DNA from: Dicaeum eximium
Lineage: Eukaryota; Chordata; Aves; Passeriformes; Dicaeidae
Direction of reading: 5' to 3'
DNA length: 64,000 nt
Assembly: GCA_013396995.1 (NCBI GenBank)
Contig: VWZP01006003.1
Coordinates: 1,709,213-1,773,212 of the forward strand
In this document: positions 37,201-52,200 of the stretch, in pieces
Numbering within the stretch: position 1 is the first letter of the stretch
Layout: each line of letters opens with the position of its first letter
Position numbers and translations under genes: made by a program
Notes under the pieces: generated by a model
What the model was told of the DNA's origin: nothing
Seen by the model: only the letters and a program-made list of their open reading frames with translations
The model's database searches: none

Positions 37201-40200
37201 TATGAACATTTCCAGGATTGGGGAGTCCACAAACCCTCTGGGCAGGCTGTTCCAGCCCCTCACCACCCCTACAGTAAAGAATTTCTCCCAAATATCTACT
37301 GTAAACCTGCACTCCTTCAACTTAAGGTCCTTCTCCCTTGTCCTGTCCCTGCATGCCCTTGGAAAATGTCCTTCTCCCACTCTCTCATAAATCCCCTTTC
37401 AGGTGCAGGAAAGTGCCCCAAGGCTTACCCAGACTACTCTCCAGGCTGAACAAGCCCAACTCTCTGCCCTGTTGGCATAGGAGAGGAGCTCCAGCCCTGT
37501 GGTCAACTCAGTGGCCTCCTCTGGACTTGTTCCAACAGGTCATTTACCATTTACATTTTTGGGATTTCATTGTAGCTAGGTGAACCCATTTAACAAAGGA
37601 AACTTTTGATGTCAGGACACAACCAGATATGAATGATGCACTGCCTTTACTGTCCATTTAATGCTACAATTTATTGCCTTTTAAAGCCATGCTAGATTAT
37701 TTATGGACAGGAAACTAATAAAAGATAGAGATATATGGCACAGATTTTAGAATGTTCTCTGGCAGGAAGCTACACAAAAGCAGAGAAGTCACTGCAGAGA
37801 AAATACAGCTTTTCTAAAAAAAAAAAACAACAGTAAAACAGTATTAAGAGAAATGCATTTGTCATCATCACATGGCAAGGTCCTTATAAACACCCTTGAT
37901 TTTGGAATCTCCTAAATTTACAGTTTCTGGCATCAATATCCTGATTCCCCAGATCTGTTTGAACAAATATGACAAACGGTTACTTGATTAAACTGAAGAA
38001 TTGACTAAGTCTAACTTTACCTGCAGTGAAGTAGATTAGTAGAAAATTGCTGCTATATCAGCAGCAAAGCTGACTCAAGTTTACCAGTACAGCAATACAT
38101 TTCAAAAGTTTAGGAAGAGAAACAGATACTCAGGAGTCCTTGGGGATCACTGAATTATTCAGAGTAAGTAAATTATTCTGAGTAAGGCTGATGCTACACC
38201 ACTTGGCTGCTTCTGTACCAAATCCAGTAACTGTTATTTGACTGGAGCATAAGAAGGTGTCTCATCTTGATTTAAGGATTTCAAGAGATGGAGAATTTAC
38301 CCACTCTCTTGTCAAGTTATCTCCCTGCCTTCATTTTCAATTTAAACTTAGCTTTAATTCAGCTTCCTCTTAGAGGGGGGTTTATATGCATTCTCCAGCA
38401 ATATTTAAAAGTTGGTTTAGTACCTGATACTAATTAAATCTGAATTAATATTTCTTTAAGCAAGACAGCTGCACCTCCTTCAGTTTCCCATTGAAAGGCA
38501 TTTTATAGCATCTTCATAATTTGTATGGCTTTTTCTTTTCTGTGCACTCCCCAGATTTTATAGGTTTCTCAGCTGTGAGCAAGTTTCTCATGTCATTGTG
38601 ATATTAAACAAATTAATCTTTCAAACACAGCTCTGCTCCTGTCATCACTGAAGAACTTCCATGTCCCACAGCATTCTCATGTTCAGTGCTGTTTCCATTA
38701 GGATCCTTAAATCCATTTCTGAGACTGCCTTCCAATTGGATGGTTCTTAGTGCTCATAAGCTGCATTTCACTTGTACTATTAAAAATCATTAGAAAGACA
38801 GTCTTTACAGTTAGATTACAGTTAGAGTAACCCTTATTATTTCAAGCCATATCAATGCAAACTGGCCTGGCAAAATTACCTGGCATTTGGCCATGTTGAT
38901 TAGAATCAAGTTACTTGTTCATACTGGCTCAAATGAGGCTGGTTTCACTTTGTGACACACAAAGTTAATGATCCCCTCTTGTCCTCCCTATCTCCACAAA
39001 TAAATATGAACAGATTTTTGTTAAATAGCATTAGTTTCACTTGCCCCCTTAGCCATATTTGCAGCCTCATGCCCTCTATCACAGACTGCCTCTCACATAT
39101 TCTATTCTCCAGGCCTGGAGAAAAGGATCTTTTGTAACACTTATTTCAAGCCAGCTTTGGGCTCAAAAATGACACAAAGATGACGTAAAAATACTGAACT
39201 GCCTCAGCAGCAGTCAGCATGGATGGTTCCAGCTCTAGCACTCAACATCTGCACCAAAGCCAGCTATAGCACCAACTAATTCTGGCCAACAGAGCACATC
39301 ACTGGGGCTCATTAAGGGCTGCAAAGGGCAATAAATCTGACAGGGTACCATTTAACACAATCAGTATTTTAAAATAATCTCTGAAACAAAAAAGTCATGT
39401 CCAAAAAGCCAAACCCCATTTTATACTGGGCACAATATTGTCTATTCCCTTTCCTGCTCTTCTGGTTGAATCCCATCTCAAACTTTCTCATTATTTGCCC
39501 TCTGCCATCAAAGAAGCTGAGCCAGGGTTACTGAGGTCATCTTGGTTTGCCTCTCTCTGTGGTAGCTCTCCTCTAGGCTCAAAAGTTTGCTTATTGCTCA
39601 AAAACATATAAAAAGTTAGCAAGAGAAAGCTTTGCACCTCACACAGCTCTTTTGTTTATCTGGTGCTGTTTAGACATGCTGGGGTTTACTTTTTTATTCT
39701 TTATGGTGCTGGTTTTCATCTTCCATAACTATTTGTGAAGGCTGGAAAGTGTTTCTGCATTCCCATGACTCTTGATTACATCATCCCAATTCTCTCTAAA
39801 AACAAAAGAGAACTACTGAATATTTCTGCTGTTCCTGAATCATTAAGACTTTCACCATTTTCTGCTAAGCAAGTGAACCATACTATTGTTAGAAATTATT
39901 TTATTGCTGTTAGCCTTTTAAATGCCTTACTGTCTTCAGGCTGCAAGGTAGAGGTTTCTTTTTCTCCCTTTCAAGAATTTCCCTTCTTTATATTCCATAG
40001 GTTTAATTTACATAATTGCTGCCTCCTTCATCTTTCTTCTCCTCTTCCCTATTTATCTGATATATTTTTAATAGTTGCCTTTGCTTCGTCACTTAATAAG
40101 GAGGTGCCACCAACCAAAGATGTCCTTGTTCAAGATTATGAAATTGTGGTTTATAGTCATCTAGTAAAGTTTCCTAGAATAATTTCCAGTTTTCATTCAC

Positions 40201-43200
40201 ATTTTCCTGTCTAGATCTAGTAACTTCTGTCCAAGCTTTTCTTCCCAAACACATCCATTCATCATTTTCTTGGTTGCTTTGCAAAATAGGCCATGGGGAG
40301 CATCACACACAAGACTAGGCAGAGATGTAGAAAACAGACTGGAAAGTAAATCTTGTGTCTTTCCTTGGACAAGGTAGAAGAAAGTTCTTCCTTTAACATC
40401 CTGACAAGAAAAATGAGATTATTTTCAAAGTCTCTTCAGAATATGGTGGACTAGGGTTCAGGTCCTGTTCTCATTCAGTCTAATTACAGAGTCATTACCA
40501 GGAATTACTAAGCTTGCACATGCAGTTTCTTTTCTAGGAATTAACCAGCTCTACTCAGTTTGAAAATTATTGGAAATATGTTTTAGGCATTATTACCAAA
40601 GAAAAGAGAGGCTACTAGGAAAATGAGATTAAACAGTCTAGAAGTTTTAATAAGCACTAAAATACCAAGTACTTACTCACTTGCTCCTATTAAACTTTTC
40701 AGAAGCTTGTCCTTTATTAACAGCAGTGATAACTAAATGTGCAAGTATGATAACACACAACAAAAGAAGCATCCAGCTATGCATAAACAGAACTCCAAAA
40801 AAGCTTTTCTGGTTTTGTTTTCTGGGTGGTGGGGATTTTTTGTTTGGTTGGTTTTTGTCCCCTTTTTTTCCTCCTTAAATGAAGTTGTCTGCAATAGCAT
40901 GAGGGGAGAGGAAGAAAGGAAGAGAATTTTTGGGAAGTTTTCTTAATAAACATTATAGAAGCTTTGCTCCAACATTATAGCTATTTACTTGATGTTAATG
41001 CTGCTATTTTGTGGGGAAATAAAATAGTACACAAACCAGGTAAAAATGGCTAGTGGCCAGGAAAAATTAGAAACATAGCAGGAGGAATCATGGGTTTGGA
41101 GTATGCAGTAAACATGGATCTGTCAGGAGGAAAATGACAATTGTCAGCCTCAGGAAAAGACTTCTTCTCCCAGGTGTGTTACTGTTACTTCAGCCATATA
41201 ACTGATGCAAGGGCTGAGTTTTGTGCTTCATGTATAATGCAACAGGACAAGCAATTCCAGTGCAGGAATAAAAAAAGTTGATTGTTTTCCATCAACCCCA
41301 GCCTCCTTTCTTAGCCCATTTTAAAGTTCTAAATCTCTTTCCAGACTAAAGTAACACCCACATAGTCCTATCCCCACTGGAGTTCAATTTAGTTATCTTG
41401 GAAACATGATGATGAAATGATACCGCAACAATTTCTCAGTTGTGGTGAAACCAAGGGAGTTTTGTGAAAAGGAAAAAAAAAGGTTTTACTGGGGCAGAGA
41501 ATAGCTACTAAATATTTTACTACAGAAAGAGATCTGGAACATACACAATTTGGTGCAGCAGATTTGGATTGCTGTGCTATTGGCAATTCCTTTTTAAAAA
41601 TTAGGTCACTTTTTTTAAGGAAACCCTAGTAACTGGCATATGTGGAGATTATACACTGCAGCTTGAAAGAAAAGTGCTTTTCAACAGTAGCATCTCCCAT
41701 CCTATGTCCACTGTTTTTCAGCAAACAAACAGATGATTTGGCTGTATTTAGTCTCATGTTTACACTTCTCTACAGTTGAATGCTAAATTAGAGTCATCAC
41801 ATTGTCACAATTCTTTAAGTTTAGCTGTTGTGGTGTTTGTTTGTTTTGTGTTTTGTTGTTGGTTTTTTTGTTGTTGTTGTTTTTGGGGTTTTTTTTTTGT
41901 TTTGTTTTGTTTTTTTCTACTCAGTGTTTGTTTACACATTCCTTCAAATTATGGGAAAATTTACTTTGAACATAACTATTTGACTTTTTTCTGTCTTCTA
42001 CTTCAGAAATATAAATCTAGAGATAGTGAGCTGTAGGTATATCTATGCAAGGTATATGTATGGGTTCTTATAAACAAAAAACACCCCAAGAGCAGGTATT
42101 GTGGCTGACTGTAGATCACTTGTTCTCTGCCCAGTCTAGTGTAGGTTTATCCTTGCTTAACCTTTGACATCCACATCTAAAACACACCTTTGAGGTCTTT
42201 AAGAAAAAAAAATAATCTCTGATGGTGGTCAAACATTGCAGTAGGTTGCTCAGAGAGGTTTTGGAGACTCCACCCATTGAACACTTTAGTGATATGACCT
42301 GAGGAAATTCAGGTATCTTTGGTGAGTTCTGAGCAGAGGGTTGCACCTGATGATCCAAGGCTTTGCTTTAGCACCAGGAGCAGCAATGGATCACATCTCC
42401 ACCAAGTTCCACTGGCAAGTGTAAAGTGGTGTTGGGGTCAGGTGCTCTGGATCCACTGCTGGTGATCCCAGGATTGACCAGGAAGCTTGGCAAGGTCAGG
42501 ACTGACAGCACAAGTGCAGGGAGAGCTCATGTGGAAGGCAGTGCTGATGGATGCTGCTGCTGAACACTTCAAATATGCATCTGCTGCTCTGATAGGAGGA
42601 TTGCTCTTCCATGAGACTGGCCACAGAGGCAGCCTCCCCTTGACAGAAATACTGCTCTTGAGCACATGAAATAATTATGAGATGAATATGAATTGAAAGT
42701 GCACTTCCTCTTGACCTACTTCCCAGGCAGAGAAGCACAGCTTGATGCCCTCCTGTTTGGAGAGGTAAAATTATCTCTGCATTCCCTGGGCTTCACACAA
42801 GCCTCTATTGTTTGGTACCAAGCACATGGCTCATTATCCTGCCTACTACGCAGCCTCTCATAATGATTTCCTTCCCTGCCCTGTCAACACCCAGTGACTA
42901 ACCAAACTGGTTTCTGGGCAGAGAAGTGGACCTGTTTACCTGTCAATAAATACACCTCTTTTTTGTTTGTACTGTGAAGGTAAACATGCCCAATGACAGT
43001 GTAAGCTGGCCTTGGGAAAGTGACTGGTCATTCCAAGGTGCTCCAGGACTACAGGCATTGGATTCCTTCCTTGTTAAGGGAACAGACCTTTTCCACTCAC
43101 AAGGCTGTGGGATGCATCTTTTAACTCCCCCACAAAATCAATTACATGTTCTGAGTCTGGCTGGGCCCTGAGCCTTGATGGATAAATCCTGGAGCAGCTC

Positions 43201-46200
43201 AAGGGTTAGAGCAGGACAGAGGTGCCAATTCTGTGACTATCTCCCGGCATGAAGGATGTAAGCTCCAGAAATAGAACTTTTGACACAGAGAGACAGAAGA
43301 GCTTGGGCCTTCCTGTCTCTTCAGAGAGGTCTGTGGCTCTTATTCAGGTGTCTAAGTACAGAGGATGCTCCAGCACAACCCTTGTTGGCATTTCAAAGCC
43401 ATCAACTGTGCTGGCACTGCATGGCTCTTTCATCAAAAAAACTGTTGGAAAGAGGAGAAGCTGCTTGCTGGGATTTTCTGCCCTGGATACACTTCCACCC
43501 TCAACCCCTGCCCAAAAAAAGAAAAAGGAAAAGGAAAAGGAAAAGGAAAAGGAAAAGGAAAAGGAAAAGGAAAAGGAAAAGGAAAAGGAAAAGGAAAAGG
43601 AAAAGAGCCAACAAAAAACCCCACCCACAAACTGGTTCATGTGTTTTTACGGTATTTATTATAACTGATTTCTTGCTATAACAAGTTGTACTGAAAGCAG
43701 TAGAGAGCAAGGGGTGACTCAATGATTTTTTAGTTAATCCATAACCTGTATAAATCATGTGGAGAGAAGTGATAGGATGGTGCATAAATTGCCAGAACAA
43801 AATCTCCATTCCAACTTCCCAGGCAGAAGCCTGTAGGCCACAGCGAGGAAAACTTCTGCTAGGAAAGAATCTGATCATGGATTGTGTTTTTTTCACATGT
43901 ACATGCCACCAAAGATAATAGCTTCTTCTGCAAACTTCACCCAGGATGAATTGTGACTCAGGGTACATGAATCACCTGCCAAACCCTCCAGTGGGTCAGT
44001 GATAAGAGAATACAAATTCAGAAGTGCAGGTGCCATATCAGCAGCTGGAGGGGAGCTGACAGCTCACCTAGAGACAATGACCATTCCTGAATTCTTTCCT
44101 GGCCACAGTTTGAATGTTCCATCTCGCTTTCCACGTTAAGATGTGACACATCTGAGTGATGTGACCTCTCTGACAGATCTGCATGTCCATCTGAGCTCTC
44201 TTGCCTTGTCAGCACTGATAAATTCATTCTGTTTGGGCATCCATAGCTGCTGCTATAATCTCAGACATCACTAACTAATCTCAAAAGGACCAGGTGTGTC
44301 CAATAACCAAGTATAGCTGTAGATTTATCTTATCCCAGGGTGTGTGTGCACGGGGTTTTGGTTTTGGGGGGATTTTTTCCCCTCCAATGTGCTGATGTAA
44401 CATTCTTCCTCCTGAAGACAATTCTGTTATCAGCAAGGATACTGAACAGGGAAACTCCTTGTTTGAGATTAATTCAAGGAAACTGATCCAAAGACATTGT
44501 TTTGGTTGTCAAAAGCAACCAAAGCACAGACTCAGCTGAACTGATTATCTCAATTTATTTTTACAGTCTAATTAAATTAATTAGACTGTAAAAATCCTAA
44601 TTAATTAATTACACTAGAGAATAATTAATCCTAATTAATCCTAATTAATTAATTACACTAGAGAAGATCGCCTCAAATCCACACAAATGCTGAAAGCATG
44701 CCAAAGCCAATGGGAGTTATTAATCAGCACTCTTGGACAGACAGCCACAGCCCAGGGCTGCCCACTCCATTCCAGCTCCAGTGGATCTTTGCTGCCCACA
44801 GCTTTTAGCAGGAGCACAGCTGGCCATTGAGTCAGGCACACACCAAACACATCCCTGCCCAAAGGAGCTGCAGGCACAAGGCCATTCCACAGCCATTTGC
44901 TTAAATGTTGCTTTGGCTTCCTCCATGCAAAGCACTTCCTGTGACACTTTACAAATGTCAGCATAACGAAGCTTGGGGTTTATTTCCATCCACTTCCTTC
45001 CAAGTGACTGGTAAGGCCTCAGACAGCCTCATTTTTCAGAGCAGTATTTTCCTGCACTGTTGCCTGGAACAGCTGCCTGAGCAAGGTATTGTGGCTGAGA
45101 AGCTCCCTCTGGTTATACCAGGAGTCCTGGCCCTGTTAGGGTCATTAAAAGGATCAACATTTAGCTTAATGGTTAGGAGAGAGCACTGTTAATTTTGAAG
45201 TGGGAGATTTATAAATCAGTTATTGCTTCCGTGAGTCTGGAATGCTGGATGAGTAACAGCAGCAAGGTGTGATGTCCTGCTGCTGTGATCAGGGACAAAC
45301 CCATCCAGGACACCCAGGCAGGAGCCAGGAATCAGCCACCCCATCTTCTTCCCTTCTGCAGATCTTCTCAGAGGCACAGCTTCAGCCACATGAACTTTCT
45401 TAGCAGCCCATGGGTGCTTACTAACTCATTTCTATTCAAAATCTAGAAAGATCTCCACACTTTTGGAAGCATCAAACCCCATTTCCTGGCTCACTTAAAC
45501 TATCTAATCTTGACATGTGGTAGCCTCAGCCTTTTTGTCTGTGACCTGGGGTAAAAAGTGATGGTGTAGGTTCCTTTTTCTGCCAGATCTGGGACAAGCA
45601 GACCTTCACCATTTAAGGCTATATAAGAACACTTTCACAGCACAATTGCTCTAAATAATTGCTTTAAAAACTGAAATATGAGAATGAAGTTATGCTTGCT
45701 TGCATTCTGTGTGCTATCAGCAAGTGAGGTTGCACAGAATTTAGGTTAAGGCCAATTTTATTTCTATACCACTCTCTAATCTGATCTGTAATATTCCTTT
45801 TACATAAAGCTGAACAGCCACAGCATCAGCTGCATGAGAATCTGAGCCCAAAACATAAAACATCTCCAAGCCCTACTGCAGTGTCCTTCCTGCAGTGCAG
45901 GAAAGAAAAATTGAAGATTTCAGGGGGCTAAAATTGACATTCAGGAAATGTATTGTTAAAGCAGGAGAGACAGTTTTAACGGAGGAGAAATTTTATGGGA
46001 AGAATGTGTGTCACATGGTTTGTATCCAATATTCAAAAGGACACAATATAGGGCTACAGCAACCATTAAAAGAATTATCACATTTAATCAGGGCCAGTTT
46101 TACATGCATGACAAACTTCCTAAGTAGCTCTTTTTACAGCTCCCCTCCCAAGCTTTGTTGTAAACAATATTCACTGTAACCTTCCAGTCACTACTTAGTC

Positions 46201-49200
46201 CAAGGGTTTGTGTATTATTTAAAATGCAATACAAGAGCATAAAATTAAAACAAAATTAAGATTTAATAGAAAATTAATAGAAGGAAAATGAGAGAGAGCT
46301 CTAGAGTTGCTGCATTTCTTTTACTGTGTGGATACTTCCAGCACTACCTTAAATGAGTTACATTAGCATTTTTGAAGACCAAAGAATTATGGTTTCTGAA
46401 CTCTTTGCCTTTAGACTTCAATCCCTGCTGTACAGCTGCTCAAAGAAGTTTCCAAATTATTCAGTGCACTTTTGCAAAACCTCCTAACCTAGAATGCCTG
46501 TCTAGAAGGCATATAACCCTTTTTAGTCATAGTTATATCTAAATTCATAATCCATTGGGAAAAAAAAATTGTTAGTATATTAGCAGAGGCACAGGATAAG
46601 AAAGGACCTTAACAGTGATGCTTTCAGGGCCACACTTTTGGACTATAATTTAATTTAACATTGTGAACTTAGGCTGAGATGGACAAAGATAATTGTTTTA
46701 ATTGTTTAACTTCCACTGAACTCAGTGGAAGTCAGACAGGAAAGTCCCAGGACCATTTTTCCAAAGTGGATGATATCACTGCCCACCAGCTGTTTCACTG
46801 CTGATCTCTGTCCAACAGTAATTCACAATTTATGTTTAAAGTACTGATACACCAATGACCATTTTTATAACCCAGTAAATCACTGCCCTGAACTTAGCAT
46901 GCCTAACTCTTATAGCACCATCAAGCTGGACTGGAGGATGAGAAGAAAAAGCACAAACAATCTCATCTTATGAATCCTTCTGTCAATATAGCAAGCTATA
47001 AACCCAAACAGCATAATGACCCCACCCTTGAAACAACTCCAGGAAGGCAATGGGAAGCCAAACTTAATATTTTTAATTACCAGGGAAAACCTTCCATTCT
47101 ATAACCATCTTAAACCTCCCCCATGAGCTTTACTGTACTGTATCCTAAGGCAGGGCCTTGGCCCAGCCTTCAAATTATTAAACTCTTATAAAGCAACACA
47201 GCACTGGATCCTCTAATTTCAGATTTTCCTTCTGTATCCAAGGGTTTGAGTGCATGTTGTGTTGCATTTTTCTTTTGCTCTGAACATAAGAAGGGCTCCC
47301 TTGGTGACCCAGTTAACAGTTAATATGCCTCATCCAACCATTTATCTAATTAAATAATTCCCCCCCCCCGATTTTTTTTAAAATTTTTNCCTTTTGATGT
47401 GAGGCAATTCCATATCAAGGTTTTGTCTGCTTCAGTTATCTGTCTCATGGCCAAAAATACAGTTTCTGGCACAAAACCCCATCTAGATTTTCCTGTTGGT
47501 TCAGAGTCCCACAACTTCAGTTAAGAGCAGCAAGACTGCAGAGAAACCTGAACATTTCCTGTACATAATCATCCCCAAAACAATGTCTGTGTGTCCCCCA
47601 GACAAAATGCACTGAGTGTACCAATGAAAGAGGAAAATTGGGAAGGAAGAGGCAGAGTGGGGGATTTTTTTGGTTCCAGCAGTGAGCAAGAACTCACTGA
47701 GCAAGTGAGGAAGCTGCAGTCTGAGGGAGGTAATGCTGCATCTGTCAGAAACCTGGGTCAGATGCTGGGTTACTTCTGTTGCAGGCTGCCTGTGTGCTCT
47801 CAAGCAAAGCCTTGTGCCTGTCACAACAGGACACCCATGATGTGATGAGGTGTCTGGGTGCCACTTGATTCTGAAAATAGAAGCATCCCTTCCTTGTGGG
47901 ACATATCCCCTACCTCTGCCACTGTGGTAACTCCTTCTTGACCTGAGCTAGGGTGGCAATTCTTCCTGAGAGCTGAGAGGAGCAGAGGGCCATGGTGCTG
48001 ACCACTTTACCTGCTTACAGGCTCAGAGGGACAAAAGCTCAGCCTCAGCCGCTTAGAAGGGAACACCTCGAGGCCTCTAAGGCATTTCACAGAGTGATTT
48101 CCATTGCTTTGTAACTCTGACCCTGTAAAGGTTTCCCACCAGACTGGCAGACCCTTTCAGAGCTACCACTTAGGTGTTCAAGAGCTGTCTTGCACAGATG
48201 AGCTCTCTCTTAGTCTCCATTTGAGAATGCCCAAGAAGGAGAAGAGGCAGCTCTTGTGGCAGGTGCCCATGGCCCCCTCTCCATGGCCACTGGTGTGGGT
48301 GGCACGTGCCTGTGACCCCCCCAGGTCCCACTGCTCATGGATGCAGTGCCATCAGCTCTGCCAAAACCATCAGTCACGTCCTTCCCTCTTCCCACCTGCA
48401 TTCACACAGCTTCCTTTCTCTGGGCAACACTCAAAGGGTGGCCAGGGGCATGTAAAGCTCAAAATATGCAGATGAACCTGAGCTCCGGTGCCTTGGAGTG
48501 AGGTTTACCTGGGAAACCCTGCAAGATGTAAACCACCAATGAGAAAATCACCTACCTGATTTCATCAGCTTCAGGGGCTTCCCTGCATGACTAATTCAGT
48601 CCAGGTGGATTATGTTCACAACACAGGAACATCTTGCACTTCTACAGGAGATCTTACCCATATCTCACCCTACACACCCCCCATAGGAGGATTCATGTGA
48701 ATTCACAGATAGGGAGAACTAAAATCCAGGGAGAGCAACTAGGATGCCCTGAGCCACATGGCAAATGACAAATTAACCTTGGGCTACCTCACATGAAAAG
48801 CAACACGAGGCCAGGGCTGTAGCCATTCTAAATACAGAGTTACAGGACACAAGGAACCATTGCTATATGCTTGTCCCATTCCAAGATTTTTCTCTTCCTC
48901 TCCTCAAACCTACAGTCAGAGGGGAACTGGATCTCTGGTCTGATCCAGTACAGCTGTTACTATGTACTCTCAGTTTTAGAAATCAACCTGACCCCTCAAC
49001 ATTGGATACAAACACGCTTAGACTTGGAAGGAGTTCAGTTTTAGGACGTTGCTTTATGAATGTTTTGTATTAAAATGATTTATATGAACACATTTGCTCT
49101 TTGGATCAGGCAGCAGCCTGCATTCAGACCCAGCTTTTTTTAATATTTTGGACCATAAGCCATCCAGCTTAGGGATTTATTCATTTTAACGTGTTTAGCT

Positions 49201-52200
49201 TTGTAAGCACAATGCAGTAGTTACTGTTGTGCCTCCCGGCTGCTCTTCCATTTTTTATAAACTCATTTTCTCTGCTAACCTACTTTGAATTTCTTCTTCT
49301 AAACCTGTTTTTAGTCTTCCCCTGCCCTCCCCCCTCCTTTTTTTTTTTTTCCCTCCCCAAAAACCCTGGGATAAAACACTAGTGACTTGAATAGGCTCCA
49401 GCTCCTATATCCTGACTTTGGAAATAATTGTTCCCACTAATCCTTTTGAGTGCACTCCCAATTCCATATATTCAAAGAGCTGTTCCCCCTACACACATGC
49501 ACACCCCATTGCTTCTGTTCAACAATCAGAGATCGTGCATCAGCACATTGTGATTCCTGGTGCCAAGAAATTGGCTCAATTCTTGAGCCCCAGACTCACC
49601 AACTGCTCCTAATCCTAAGGATAGAGGCTCCTACAGCACTGCCACCACCCTTCCCACCATGTTCTCATCCCAGCTACCAGAAAAGAAAAATTATCTTGTA
49701 TTCCAGCTCAGCCCTGCAGCCTGCCAGTGGATTCCTGGATCCCTTCAACTCAGCATCATAAATATACTTAATGAGGGAGTTTAATACAGATTTGGTAAGA
49801 CAGCTATTTGAGTGATGCATAATTTATGCTGCCCTGTAGCATAGAAGTCTTGAGTGGCATCAGAGTGAACAGATTCAAGAAACTTGCCAGACAAGAGCAC
49901 AGAGTGCCAAAGGGGAAGAGGAGTGGGGAGAACAAGGAGACAGCAGCCCAGGAAAAGGTGCATGAGCTGAAGAGCTGGACAGCAGGAAAAAGCGTGAAGG
50001 ACAGACACGGTAAAAGGCACCAGGCGAGAAAGGAATGGAAAAGGAAAGAATAAAGGAAGAGAGGAGGAGCTGAACTGAAGATGCAGCCGGGCAGAGACGG
50101 TGTGCAGGATGAATAAGAGATGAGGAGAAGCAGGGAAAGGCGGAGATGAAGAGCAGAGCACGCACACTCGATGCGACAGGCAGGTCCCTGCAGCCGGGCG
50201 GGGAGCGGTGTCAGCCGCGGGGCGAGGGCACGGAGAGAGCCCGGCTCTCCTGGGGCTCCCNNNNNNNNNNNNNNNNNNNNNNNNNNNNNNNNNNNNNCCA
50301 TTATCCCATCCCACTCCCGGCCCTGCAGCTCCACGCAGGGCTGGCCTTTGCTGTCAGCATCCTGCTCTGGCTGCCTATTCCAGGAGCTGCAGGGAGAGCA
50401 GAGAGTGCTGTGGTCACCTTTTCAGCTGGGGAAATTGGACAGGCTCTGCTGGCACCTTCATCCTGGAGTGACAGAGGTGCCCTCCTTTGGCACACCTTGG
50501 CTCGAGGATGAGGGGCCTGAATGCTGCACCGTGGGACATCTCTGCCCCAGAGACCTCAGTGGGTTTGCTTGCAGGTATGAGATGAAACACAGGAGGCAGA
50601 AAAAGCAAATGGAAAGACCAAGTTTTGTAGACTGTAGAACATGAACAGTACTTGTCAAGTCCACAGAATCCGTGCCTGCCACTTGCCTAGGCTTTCCCTT
50701 CTGAAGAGGCACTGGCTCCCAGCTCCTGGAAGCCGCTTTTTGGCTGGAGAAGTTTCATCCCAACAGTTAGTGTCCATGGGTTCTCTGTTAAACCCAGCAG
50801 TGACCCGTCACAGAAGTGTAAGGACACCTCAGAGATAGATTTCCATCAGGACCAGTCTGATACATGGGGAGAGACACTAGGAAAGCACCTCTGGTTTATT
50901 TTCTGGGATTTACGCAATATGAACTGAAGGCAACACAACACTTGGCTCCAAACAGGACCCCTGGTGAGCAGAACAGATGGCTGTATTAAAAGGAAAAAAC
51001 TCTAAGCACATCTGGACTAGCCAAGAACCTCCACAGCAACTGAGGAGTGGGGACTTGCCCTGAACACTCAGTTTTCCTTCTGCCTGCAGTATCCATGATG
51101 AGGTTTACTATTACTCCTGTCTACAGAAAGCAGTCAGAATACTTGCCATTGTACCTAACTGGAGAAAACCAGCCTTTGCCTCACAAAGTTCACCATACAG
51201 TTACTACTGACCAAAGTTCTCCTTGGGTGTCTCTTCTCTTGCACGTGTGGCTGTGCACAGAGCTGCTCCCTCACCCATGAGCTGACACACAAAACTCTGA
51301 AAGGGAATCCCAGCCTGGTACTGGTACTCTCTGGTTCCTGGTGCTGCTGCTCTCTGTGCCTGGGCATGGAGGCTAAAAATGCTGGAATTTGCTCCCTTCA
51401 GTGCAGGTCAAGTGTCAGGAGCTGCAGGGAGTGAGCTTCCCTGGTGAAGGAGAGTAGCTAAGAACTGTGCCCTTAGAAGCAGAAGCACTGTTGGGGCCAA
51501 GCTTTAATCCCTCTGCTTTCTGCCCACAGAAAGAGGACTGTGCTCCTCTCCTGCCCTGCAAGATGATGGTGACTGTCAGTGTGCTTTCCCTTCTGTCAGC
51601 CAATGCTTACAAAGCATTTCTAAAGCTGCCAGTGCTGGGGAAACATTCCCTGGGATTTCCCTGGTGCCTGGTGCTGTGTGTGCTGGCTATTCACGGCCGA
51701 GATCCCCGTGGTGGCTGTCTCTGAGCTGACCCCTCTGAGAGCGTGGCCTACATTTGTGTCTGTTTTCTTTGGCATTCTTCAGCATTTCCCTTGGAAGGAA
51801 TGGCCAATAACACAGCTCCTGCTCAGATATCACCCTCTGACACACTGCTCCCATAAAGATTATCATTCTTATGCTTGGGAGCCTCATGCTGTTCCACCGT
51901 CTCTTTCAGGCTGTTCTCCCCTGGGGATAGGGTCACAAAACCCACAAAGTACACAGAGATTTGCAATTAGATCTGCTTTCTAATTATTTTCCCCCCAATA
52001 TGAAAAATGTGACAAGTAAACTGCAGACTTTGTAGAAATTTTCCTAGAAAATTTAGAAAAGGTTTGTGCTCCCCTTGAACCAAAATGTGCCAGCTTTGAA
52101 AGAAATATTTAGATGAAGCTCCTCCAAAAGTTTACAGAAGAGAGTAGCTATTTCTTGTAAAAATAAATGCATGAAAACCCCAAAAAATTTTCTCTTGAAA

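Noticed and set aside
39735..40214. 159-codon plus-strand ORF with hydrophobic stretches
   Set aside because: Rich in F, L and S as expected from T-rich non-coding DNA. No family resemblance and no splice context.
43249..43968. Several overlapping ORFs with KEKE, RKRK, FSFS or FPFP runs
   Set aside because: They are translations of the GGAAAA array in different frames on both strands.
49781..50644. ORFs of 120-177 codons across the N gap
   Set aside because: They depend on undetermined bases and on strand-skewed composition. No homologous protein is visible.
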